A stretch of DNA of 64,000 nt from [Lactobacillus] rogosae (GTDB lineage: Bacteria > Bacillota > Clostridia > Lachnospirales > Lachnospiraceae), in NCBI GenBank assembly GCA_900112995.1, contig FONU01000006.1, forward strand, positions 62,001 through 126,000, read 5' to 3'. A program made the position numbers and the translations under genes. Within the stretch, counting starts at the first letter, position 1; every line of letters starts with the position of its first letter. This document shows positions 56,866 through 64,000 of this stretch, one piece after another. The notes under the pieces were generated by a model that made no database searches, was not told the DNA's origin, and saw only the letters and a list, made by a program, of their open reading frames with translations.

Positions 56866-57735
56866 TTATTGCATCATATGTCCATTAATAAGTGCCTGAT
56901 ATTCCCCTGCCTGTGATACGCATACCTCTGACAATCCTATAAGCACATTTTTATAAGCTTTCGTCTTAACATCATTGGATATGTATATGTAATCTGCTGT
57001 AATTACCTCTATCATTCCTGTGTCCATACCTACACTCCTGTATGGAATAAGATGATATCTTATTCTGCTGTAATCATTTATCTTAGAAAGAACCTTGTCA
57101 AAACATTTCTTATCCATAACATTTACTGGTTTATTACAATAATAATCACTAAGCTGGTTTCCAGTGTCTATCATTCCCTTTAATGTAATACGTTCGTCCC
57201 CAATAACCACTGTTACTACATATATCTGCATTTTTCTATTGAGCTTCTCTTTGCTTCGTACCAGTATGATGAGCATAAGATACGCCACGACTGCATATAT
57301 AACCAACTGCCTGTTGTTTATCATTATATTCTTTATTACAAAGCCAACATATGTATAGTACACGAGTAAATGTATCGCACCGCCAAGAAATACTGCTATG
57401 CCAATCATTACCGCTACGCCTTTTAACAAGTCCTTTATATAACTCCTTATAGCAAACCAATTAATCTTTCCTGAACTTCCCTTGATAATATTTAATGGAC
57501 TATTAATTATCATAAGCATTAATCCAGTGATGATTAAATATGTGCACCAATTAACGAAAAGCCTATATTCATCCGGAATACATATTGCAATGACTGACCA
57601 TATTGCCCCCAAAGTGGAAGAAAGCAGCAGACGGGGCAGTGATGTATGATAATGCATTATTTTGTTTACCATAACCATAACAATCAAATCCATACAATAA
57701 TTAATTCCAAATAATACATCAATGTATATTACAAT
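56866..57735 (-). CDS. spoIIGA: Sigma-E processing peptidase SpoIIGA, apparent ATT start
   Basis: This 289-residue protein is SpoIIGA, the membrane aspartic protease that activates pro-sigma-E at the septum. It has about five N-terminal spans and a soluble protease domain with the active-site Asp in GMIDTGNQL (about D190). The first in-frame ATG (57693) would cut off part of span 1. Upstream, codons ATT GTA ATA TAC ATT GAT GTA encode the family-like start [16 protein letters not shown]. An in-frame TGA precedes the ATT directly, GGAGGTGA lies upstream at a proper distance (nine bases from GGAGG), and no ATG, GTG or TTG is available. It lies between ftsZ and sigE, the normal order. Confidence 0.85.
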   Translation of the reverse strand: MVIYIDVLFGINYCMDLIVMVMVNKIMHYHTSLPRLLLSSTLGAIWSVIAICIPDEYRLFVNWCTYLIITGLMLMIINSPLNIIKGSSGKINWFAIRSYIKDLLKGVAVMIGIAVFLGGAIHLLVYYTYVGFVIKNIMINNRQLVIYAVVAYLMLIILVRSKEKLNRKMQIYVVTVVIGDERITLKGMIDTGNQLSDYYCNKPVNVMDKKCFDKVLSKINDYSRIRYHLIPYRSVGMDTGMIEVITADYIYISNDVKTKAYKNVLIGLSEVCVSQAGEYQALINGHMMQ

Positions 57736-57890
57736 TCACTCTCACCTCCATTGCACAATCAGGTATACCCTGCATAATAGTTTACAGAAAATGCTTTCCT
57801 GCAACGAAAATAAGTATACATAACTTAATATGCAAAATTTGTCAAAAGCACAGAGTCACATTAATTTTCTAATATAATTCGCTATGAAAT
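57736..57890. other. Region upstream of spoIIGA
   Basis: This stretch contains the spoIIGA ribosome site (57742-57749) and should hold its promoter, expected to be sigma-A/Spo0A dependent. A Spo0A box (TTGTCGAA type) may be echoed by GTCAAAAGC/TTTGTCAAA-like sequence around 57838, but the match is partial. No gene is visible. Confidence 0.35.
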
Positions 57891-57915
57891 AAAAAAGAAT
57901 GTGTGAAACACATTC
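57891..57915 (-). terminator. Terminator-like hairpin at the left end of repeat R3
   Basis: On the minus strand GAATGTG-TTTCA-CACATTC is followed by TTTTTT. It is a second terminator about 130 bases beyond the ftsZ terminator, and could mark the 3' end of an RNA made from the repeat. Confidence 0.8.
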
Positions 57916-58030
57916 TCGCACCGAGCACGGTCGCTTGCGACAAAATACATCTTCGTGCGAGTGTGCATCATCGGCATATAGTGCCTTTTATGTAATAGGG
58001 GATTCTATTGGAATTTCCTATTACATAAAA
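57909..58030 (-). repeat. Full copy (R3) of a structured intergenic repeat
   Basis: This 122-bp element aligns without gaps with 33609-33730, and its right half with 8287-8346. On the minus strand it can fold into a TATGTAATAGG/CCTATTACATA hairpin, a GGC/GCC mini-hairpin, and a longer arm closed by CTCGCAC/GTGCGAG with an inner GTCGC-AA-GCGAC hairpin, and ends in a terminator. It may be a small RNA, a mobile-element relic or an mRNA-end element. Confidence 0.8.
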
Positions 58031-58052
58031 AAGGAACGCCGAAGCGTTCCTT
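58026..58052 (-). terminator. Rho-independent terminator after ftsZ
   Basis: On the minus strand AAGGAACGC-TTCG-GCGTTCCTT is followed by TTTT. It is a stable UUCG-type loop with a 9-bp stem. Confidence 0.95.
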
Positions 58053-58137
58053 AATATCAATATTTCATTAACAATAATATAAGCCCAATAAGTATATGAA
58101 CCGACAACCTATCTGTCAGATTAAATGATTATATTAA

Positions 58138-59340
58138 TTACTTTCTGTTCTTCTGAAGGAAAGTAGGTATTGTAATACCATTAGACTTCACATTGCTTGT
58201 AACAGGGGCTGGCTGCTTAAGTCCTGGAAGTGGTGTCTGAGACTGTGCACCTGTCATACCGCCTGCTGGCTGAACTGGTGTCTGTGGAGCCTGATATGTA
58301 TATGCTGGCTTTACTGCTGGTTTAACAGTCTGTCCAACTCCCTGTGTTGCCTGTGCCTTAGGTGAGAACTTCGCCATTGCAGTATTGACATTCACATCTT
58401 CAATACCTGTAGCAATTACAGTTATTGTTACGCTGTCTGTAGCTGTCTCATCATATATAGCACCAAAGATGATATTGGCATTATCACCTGCAAGTTCCTG
58501 AACATAGCTTGCAGCCTCATCTGCTTCAACAAGGCTCATATCACCAGATACGTTGATAATAACGTGTGTAGCACCCTCGATTGTTGTCTCAAGAAGTGGG
58601 CTTGTAACAGCCTGCTTAACAGCTTCAATAGCCTTATCATCACCTGTAGCATTACCGATACCGATATGTGCGATACCCTTGTCTGACATAACTGTCTTAA
58701 CATCTGCAAAGTCAAGGTTGATAAGACCTGGTACATTAATAAGGTCTGTAATACCCTGTACTGCCTGCTGTAATACCTCATCAGCCTTCTTTAAGGCATC
58801 TGGCATAGTTGTTCTTCTGTCTACTATCTGAAGAAGCTTGTCATTAGGAATTACAATAAGTGTATCCACGTTCTCCTTAAGCTTCTCAATACCCGATTCT
58901 GCATTAGTCATTCTTGTTCTTGCCTCAAATCTGAAAGGCTTAGTAACAACACCAACTGTAAGGATACCCATCTGTTTAGAAATCTTAGCAACAACCGGAG
59001 CTGCACCTGTACCAGTTCCGCCGCCCATTCCGCAAGTAACGAATACCATATCCGCACCTTTGATAGCTTCTGTTAATTCTTCAACATTCTCTTCTGCTGC
59101 CTTCTCACCAATCTCAGGCTGGGCTCCTGCACCAAGTCCCTTAGTAAGCTTCTCACCTATCTGAATAGCTGTTGGAGCTTTACAGAACTGTAATGCCTGG
59201 CTATCTGTATTAATACCAATAAATTCTACCCCGCTTATATTCTCATCTATCATTCTATTAACAGCATTATTACCTGCTCCACCTACGCCGATGACTATAA
59301 TTCTTGCTGATGAATCTGATTCGTTAATTATTTCTACCAA
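58138..59340 (-). CDS. ftsZ: Cell division protein FtsZ
   Basis: This 400-residue tubulin-like GTPase forms the division ring. The tubulin signature GGGTGTGA is at 107-114, with [15 protein letters not shown] before it and [11 protein letters not shown] in the middle. After a Pro/Gln/Ala-rich linker of about 60 residues comes the C-terminal peptide [13 protein letters not shown] that binds membrane anchors. The start is TTG with AAAGGAGG upstream. It has its own promoter and terminator, so it can be made independently of the division genes upstream. No ftsA lies beside it. Confidence 0.97.
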   Translation of the reverse strand: MVEIINESDSSARIIVIGVGGAGNNAVNRMIDENISGVEFIGINTDSQALQFCKAPTAIQIGEKLTKGLGAGAQPEIGEKAAEENVEELTEAIKGADMVFVTCGMGGGTGTGAAPVVAKISKQMGILTVGVVTKPFRFEARTRMTNAESGIEKLKENVDTLIVIPNDKLLQIVDRRTTMPDALKKADEVLQQAVQGITDLINVPGLINLDFADVKTVMSDKGIAHIGIGNATGDDKAIEAVKQAVTSPLLETTIEGATHVIINVSGDMSLVEADEAASYVQELAGDNANIIFGAIYDETATDSVTITVIATGIEDVNVNTAMAKFSPKAQATQGVGQTVKPAVKPAYTYQAPQTPVQPAGGMTGAQSQTPLPGLKQPAPVTSNVKSNGITIPTFLQKNRK

Positions 59341-59382
59341 GGTTGTTGCCTCCTTTAATCAATCCTTATACATTTATCTATA

Positions 59383-59411
59383 ATGATATAATTTTTCACA
59401 ATAAATATCAA
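59383..59411 (-). promoter_or_regulatory. ftsZ: Sigma-A promoter for ftsZ
   Basis: On the minus strand TTGATA (59406-59411) and TATCAT (59383-59388) are exactly 17 bp apart, about 45 bases before the TTG start. Confidence 0.7.
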
Positions 59412-59492
59412 CTGATTTTTTCATTTTATTTCACTAAAAATTGAACTTTAAAGCGTACAATTCTGAATATTTACACATCATTTTAGTGTGTT

Positions 59493-60215
59493 TTAATTAT
59501 ATTCATCTTTTTTGAATATTATAGATGAACTGTCTTTTGTATAATCCTGCATATACAAAGAACCTTTAAGCCCTGCAAATTTGGTTTCCATCTGTTTTAA
59601 CTCAAAAAGCTTGTCCGTATAATCATCACTCTTTCCAAGGTATACCTTAACCTCGTCTATATACAATATTACATTGTCCGATGAGTCAAAATATACTTTT
59701 GAAACATCAAGATTATACTTATCAAAGCTCTGTGTCAGATCAAGTATGTGCCTGAATACTTCATCATCTCCGACTTCAAGCTTGGAATCAAGCACTATTG
59801 AATTAAACTTAAGACCTATTATCTCAGGAACTTTTTCAAAAGTTTCTGTTGAACTTTCAACAACAATACCATCTTTGTCAAAATACATATTACAGCCCAT
59901 ATAACGTATATAACCAATAACTGCCTTTTCATAGACTGTTATGTACATACCTCTTGGCCACTGTATTTCAACATCATATTTCTGAATGAAAGGTATTGTC
60001 TTTTTCTTATTGCCAAACAGTGTATACAATACAGTGTTTGGTGTATCATTTCCAAATATTCTGCTTGTCATTTCTTCATTAGAATAATGGGAATTACCCA
60101 CATATGTTATCTTATCAGTTCTAAATCCAAAATAGACAGCCGCACACGCAGCTATCAGGGCTGCCACAATAATAGATATTATGAACAGCCTTTTTTTCTT
60201 TCTCGCCTTTGCCAT
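59493..60215 (-). CDS. ftsQ: Cell division protein FtsQ/DivIB
   Basis: This 240-residue bitopic protein has a basic head, a span at about 9-29, a POTRA domain beginning DKITYVGNSHYSNEEMTSRI, then the beta domain (PRGMYITVYEKAVIGYI). It bridges the FtsL/FtsB complex and the septal wall machinery. Length is near the low end for the family. It lies three bases after ftsW, in the place where murG commonly precedes it. Confidence 0.9.
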   Translation of the reverse strand: MAKARKKKRLFIISIIVAALIAACAAVYFGFRTDKITYVGNSHYSNEEMTSRIFGNDTPNTVLYTLFGNKKKTIPFIQKYDVEIQWPRGMYITVYEKAVIGYIRYMGCNMYFDKDGIVVESSTETFEKVPEIIGLKFNSIVLDSKLEVGDDEVFRHILDLTQSFDKYNLDVSKVYFDSSDNVILYIDEVKVYLGKSDDYTDKLFELKQMETKFAGLKGSLYMQDYTKDSSSIIFKKDEYN

Positions 60216-60217
60216 AA

Positions 60218-61375
60218 CTATCTCTCTAACCTAATCTGACTACTTATATTAAACACAATTCCTAACTCTGCCAGCAGGAACAGACTCGCCGTGCCTCCAT
60301 AGCTTATAAATGGAAGTGTTACGCCTGTATTAGGAAATACATTGGTTACAACGGCAATATTAACTATTACCTGAATTGCTATATGGGCGAATATTCCAAC
60401 TGCAAGAAGTGAACCGAACAAATCTGGTGAGTTCTGTGATATATATATAATTCTCCAGAGCATTATTATAAAAAGCATAATAACGCACGCCGCACCAAAC
60501 AGTCCTAACTCCTCACATATTATTGAAAATATCATATCATTCTGTGACTCTGGTATGAAGCCTAACTTCTGCATACTCTTTCCAAGACCCTTACCAAAAA
60601 GTCCGCCAGAACCTATGGCATAAAGCCCCTGCATAGTCTGATAGCCTTTTCCGTCTATGTACTTTTCAGGGTCTACCCATACTAAAAGTCTTGTAAAACG
60701 GAACTTCTTAAACTGGACTCCATTTTCAACAGCCTGCTTAAGCCACTGCCTGCCCGCTATATAGCCTGCCATAATAAGTCCGATAATTCCGCCGTGAACC
60801 CAGTAATTAGGATATACAACAAATGTCATAACAAACACAATTCCACATACTATGATTGCACTACTTAAGTTAGATGTAATTCCAAAAAGCATAGCCGCCG
60901 GAATTACTGCACAGCCCAAAAATATTTTCGCTATCTGTGACAGTTTTTTTATCTTTGTTCCTGACGCACACATCTTAGCCGCCGCCATAATAATAACACT
61001 TATCTTAACAAGCTCTGCTGGCTGAAAGCTTATCGGACCAATATATATCCATCTTTTAGCACCGTGGCTTTCACGTCCAAATGGAATAACTGCTAACACC
61101 ATTAAAAGTGATATAACAAATATCCACGGAGCGGCCTTTTTTAAAATATGGTAATCTACAAATCTTGCTATAAAAAACATACACGCAAAACCTAACAGGT
61201 CAAATATAAGCTGTCTTTTAAAATAGTATTCCGGATTGCCATAATTAATCTGCGCTGTGTAAGAACTTGTACTGTATATCATTGTAAGTCCGAAACCTAC
61301 AATGAATATAAGCACAAACAAAAGACTGTAATCAAAATAGAATCCATTCTTTCTTTTTCTTCTTTTCTTTGCCAT
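60218..61375 (-). CDS. ftsW: FtsW/SpoVE-type lipid II glycosyltransferase (SEDS)
   Basis: This 385-residue membrane protein has about ten spans and the SEDS signature segments FGRESHGAKRWIYIGPISFQ, QGLYAIGSGGLFGKGLGKS, PESQNDMIFSIICEELGLFG and NTGVTLPFISYGGTA. It polymerises lipid II at the septum with a class B PBP, which here lies two genes upstream. Whether it is the vegetative FtsW or the spore SpoVE cannot be told from one gene. It starts two bases after murD ends, without a clear ribosome site, so translation is probably coupled. Confidence 0.93.
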   Translation of the reverse strand: MAKKRRKRKNGFYFDYSLLFVLIFIVGFGLTMIYSTSSYTAQINYGNPEYYFKRQLIFDLLGFACMFFIARFVDYHILKKAAPWIFVISLLMVLAVIPFGRESHGAKRWIYIGPISFQPAELVKISVIIMAAAKMCASGTKIKKLSQIAKIFLGCAVIPAAMLFGITSNLSSAIIVCGIVFVMTFVVYPNYWVHGGIIGLIMAGYIAGRQWLKQAVENGVQFKKFRFTRLLVWVDPEKYIDGKGYQTMQGLYAIGSGGLFGKGLGKSMQKLGFIPESQNDMIFSIICEELGLFGAACVIMLFIIMLWRIIYISQNSPDLFGSLLAVGIFAHIAIQVIVNIAVVTNVFPNTGVTLPFISYGGTASLFLLAELGIVFNISSQIRLER

Positions 61376-61377
61376 AA

Positions 61378-62730
61378 TTAAAGCTCATTGACATATTGCT
61401 TGAACATGTCACCTCTCTGTTCATAATTATCAAACATTCCCCAGCTTGCACACGCTGGTGATAATAATACTGCATCACCTTTGTCTGCGCTGGCTGCACA
61501 TATATCTACTACCTCTTTTAAATCATTAGCAAATACATAGTCCTTAAATCCGTATTTATCACAGGTCTGGGCTATTTTATTAGCAGTCTGGCCTATAAGA
61601 ACAAGCTTCTTTACCTTGCCCTTGAAGGCTTTTACATACATATCAAATTCAGAGCCTTTATCATAACCACCACCTATTAATATAGTTGGTCTTACCATAG
61701 CCTCAATTGCTTTTACAGAAGCTTCCGGATTAGTTCCCTTGGAATCGTTGTAATACCATACATCATTCTTGGTAGCTACATATTCTATTCTGTGTTCTAC
61801 AGCCTTGAACTTCTTTACCTGCTGTACAATTATGTCATCAGGTATGCCTGCTGCCTTAGTCATTGCTATAGCAGCACATACATTTTCATAGTTATGTGTT
61901 CCAAGAAGGTTCATATCGTGTACATTAAGCATAAGCTCATCTGTGGTGCCATCTGTATATCTTATATCATCTCCCTGAACATATGCACCAATCTCAGGCT
62001 TTCTCTTGCTTGAGAACCATACAACCTTAGCTGGACACTCACTTCCAAATCTGTATAATTCTTCGTCCTCCATATTAAGGACACACACATCATCCTTTGT
62101 CTGGTTCATAGAAATGTTTTCTTTAGTCTTGGAATAACATTCCATTGTATGATGTCTGTTAAGGTGGTCTGGTGTAATGTTAAGTATCGCACTTACAACC
62201 GGATGGAACTTGTGTATTGTTTCTAACTGGAAGCTGCTTATCTCTGCTACTGTATAAGAGTCATTACTTGTATTAAGCACTTCTCCCGTATATGAATTAC
62301 CTATATTTCCAACAACAAATGTCTTCTCATTATAGGCTTTCACTATCTGTCCTACCAAAGCTGTAGTTGTTGTCTTGCCATTAGTACCTGTTATGGCAAT
62401 TATTCTGCCTTTATCATAATTATATGCAAGTTCTATCTCGCCCCATACTGGAACTTCTGCTTTCTTAAACTGTTCAACAATAGGACTGTCAACCGGAACG
62501 CCCGGACTTATTACAAGAAGGTCGACCTGATTAGTTATATCCTCTGGCAGCTTTCCAATAATAATCTCTGCTTTATTGCCTTTAAGTTTCTTTGATATAT
62601 CTTCCCTTGAAAGCTTTTCGTTACCGTCATATATAATACAGTCTGCACCAGCTTTGTTAAGAAGGTCTATAGCACCGATTCCACTTATTCCAGTACCAAC
62701 TACCATTACCTTTTTATTATTTAATTCCAT
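61378..62730 (-). CDS. murD: UDP-N-acetylmuramoyl-L-alanine:D-glutamate ligase
   Basis: This 450-residue cytosolic ligase adds D-Glu to UDP-MurNAc-L-Ala. Motifs are the ATP loop ITGTNGKTTTTALVGQIV, the central-domain segment NITPDHLNRHHTMECY, the lysine-containing TKENISMNQ and the C-terminal DSKGTNPEASVKAIEAM. Length is normal. mraY, which usually precedes murD, is absent; only a 120-bp gap separates it from the PBP gene. Confidence 0.96.
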   Translation of the reverse strand: MELNNKKVMVVGTGISGIGAIDLLNKAGADCIIYDGNEKLSREDISKKLKGNKAEIIIGKLPEDITNQVDLLVISPGVPVDSPIVEQFKKAEVPVWGEIELAYNYDKGRIIAITGTNGKTTTTALVGQIVKAYNEKTFVVGNIGNSYTGEVLNTSNDSYTVAEISSFQLETIHKFHPVVSAILNITPDHLNRHHTMECYSKTKENISMNQTKDDVCVLNMEDEELYRFGSECPAKVVWFSSKRKPEIGAYVQGDDIRYTDGTTDELMLNVHDMNLLGTHNYENVCAAIAMTKAAGIPDDIIVQQVKKFKAVEHRIEYVATKNDVWYYNDSKGTNPEASVKAIEAMVRPTILIGGGYDKGSEFDMYVKAFKGKVKKLVLIGQTANKIAQTCDKYGFKDYVFANDLKEVVDICAASADKGDAVLLSPACASWGMFDNYEQRGDMFKQYVNEL

Positions 62731-62850
62731 AATGTTCCTCCATTACCACGCATATAATACGTTTTTTAAACAACTGTCTTTATTTTACTCTACACCTATC
62801 CATCTGTAAAGCGGATAAACACTGTTTTAACGCTTTATTAACGCATTTTC

Positions 62851-63999
62851 TTACTTGTTATTAAGGTACGGAAGTATATTTTCATATAACTCTCTTATGA
62901 CCGGTGCTGCAATTGTACCGCCATAATATACCCCTTCTGGCTCATCAATAAGACACATAGCAATAACCTGTGGATTTTCCACACTTGAAAATCCTATAAA
63001 TGAAGCGATATACTTTCCAGAGCCTCTCGGAAGCTTCTGTGATGTTGCTGTCTTTCCACCTATTGAAAAGCCCTCTATATATGCATTCTTTCCACCGCCT
63101 TCCTCAACTACCTGCCTTAATATGTCCCTCATAGTATCACTTGTTGATTTGTCAATTGTGCTCTCAGTTGTAGAATAATAGAACTCATTATAAGTCTGCC
63201 CCGAACCATCACTTGTCTTAACTGCAAAATGAGGTGTAACAAGGTTACCACCATTGACAATTGCTGCCGCCGCACGAAGCATCTGGATAGGTGTTATCTG
63301 AAATGACTGTCCGAATGACATTGTTGCAAGCTCTACTTCACCAACGTTTTCTTTATTGTGGATAATCGTTGAAGCCTCACCAGCAATATCTATTCCAGTC
63401 TTAGACAAAAGTCCAAGCTTGCCGCAGTAATTATAGAAATTATCAACACCTACCCTTCTTCCCCATTCAATAAATGCAGGGTTGCAGGAATTCATAACTG
63501 TATGTGTAAAATCCTGTGTTCCATGGCCCGTTGTCTTATGACACCTTATGCGCCTGTCACCAACAAGCGTTGAACCTGAACAGGTATAGGAGTCACTTAA
63601 ACTTACAACTTTGGTTTCAAGTGCTGCTGTTGCAGTTACCATTTTAAACACTGAACCTGGCTCATAAGTATCATTAATGCAGAAATTTCTCCACATATTA
63701 TTAAGAAGATCCATTTTATTGCCTGAACTGCCGTCATCTTCCACCTCGTAATTAAGTACATACGGCTCATTAAGATTATATTCAGGCACGTTGACCATTG
63801 CATACAACTCTCCATTATTAGGATTCATAACTATTATTGACACCCGCTTAGCATTTTTCTTTGCAAGCGTTGTATATGCTAACTGCTGGGCATATGACTG
63901 TATATTCATATCTATGCTTATATATAAATCCTGACCTCTCTGCGGCTCTAACCTTCCCTCTTTTGCATTTTTTATCTCTGTACCCCATGCATCGGTAAG
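62851..63999 (-). CDS. Class B penicillin-binding protein, FtsI/SpoVD type (5' end beyond window)
   Basis: The frame is open to the window edge; translation of the last 100 bases adds TDAWGTEIKNAKEGRLEPQ to the front. The visible 382 residues are the transpeptidase domain: PQRGQDLYISIDMNIQSYAQ, the active-site serine in EPGSVFKMVTA (SxxK), the SCN triad in MNSCNPAF, and GGKTATSQ where most PBPs have KTGT. It cross-links septal peptidoglycan together with FtsW. No PASTA domain follows at the C-terminus. The N-terminal anchor and pedestal lie outside the window. Confidence 0.93.
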   Translation of the reverse strand, partial: LTDAWGTEIKNAKEGRLEPQRGQDLYISIDMNIQSYAQQLAYTTLAKKNAKRVSIIVMNPNNGELYAMVNVPEYNLNEPYVLNYEVEDDGSSGNKMDLLNNMWRNFCINDTYEPGSVFKMVTATAALETKVVSLSDSYTCSGSTLVGDRRIRCHKTTGHGTQDFTHTVMNSCNPAFIEWGRRVGVDNFYNYCGKLGLLSKTGIDIAGEASTIIHNKENVGEVELATMSFGQSFQITPIQMLRAAAAIVNGGNLVTPHFAVKTSDGSGQTYNEFYYSTTESTIDKSTSDTMRDILRQVVEEGGGKNAYIEGFSIGGKTATSQKLPRGSGKYIASFIGFSSVENPQVIAMCLIDEPEGVYYGGTIAAPVIRELYENILPYLNNK

Positions 64000-64000
64000 T

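Noticed and set aside
57909-58030. Reading the intergenic repeat as a group II intron end or a tRNA-like relic
   Set aside because: It lacks a domain V pattern, has no reverse transcriptase nearby, and no T-loop or anticodon arm can be formed.

Overview
This window is one long, densely coded block from a low-GC Gram-positive anaerobe. Gene content and gene order fit the Lachnospiraceae (Clostridia): [FeFe]-hydrogenase, pyruvate:ferredoxin oxidoreductase, a yrr-type operon (ireB-ruvX-DUF1292), sigma-E/SpoIIGA beside ftsZ, and RNase J. I did not determine the species. Almost every gene is on the minus strand, so transcription runs from high to low coordinates. Only a polysaccharide deacetylase (46.2-47.6 kb) and an AraC regulator (51.1-52.0 kb) are on the plus strand. 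I saw no tRNA, rRNA, CRISPR array, transposase or phage gene.

Layout from 1 to 64000: dprA (cut by the window edge) and yifB, with a possible 35-residue membrane peptide in front; a DHH phosphoesterase with a degenerate PilT-like ATPase; an anchored protein of unknown function after a prolidase-type peptidase; sigK; the wobble-uridine pair trhP/trmR with a short MltG-like protein, a YlbF-family protein, RNase J, DUF1292, ruvX and ireB; a DUF4956/VTC pair; an HD protein; an MscS channel; a GlgB-like protein that has lost its catalytic residues; an esterase and DUF1015; a two-gene [FeFe]-hydrogenase operon; serC-serA; leuB-ilvD-ilvB; tgt-yajC; aroC; a second-type Hsp70; a GerA/SpoVAF-type germination protein; a MATE exporter; nifJ; the deacetylase; a thioredoxin-reductase-like flavoprotein; an Amt-GlnK fusion; the AraC regulator; and finally the cell-division/sporulation run pbp-murD-ftsW-ftsQ-ftsZ-spoIIGA-sigE-amidase-lepA-hemW.

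The themes fit together. PFOR and the hydrogenase handle reduced ferredoxin, and the flavoprotein may draw on the same pool. The serine and branched-chain genes form two biosynthetic operons with clear sigma-A promoters. sigE, spoIIGA, sigK and the GerA-family protein indicate a sporulation programme or its remains.

The most unusual points are: (1) a structured intergenic repeat of about 122 bp, present twice in full and once in part, each time directly behind a Rho-independent terminator; (2) an apparent ATT start codon for spoIIGA; (3) two enzyme-family proteins with broken active sites (PilT-like and GlgB-like); (4) a lone MltG N-terminal domain; (5) a hairpin-terminator leader in front of the Amt-GlnK fusion; (6) a division cluster lacking mraY, murG and ftsA.
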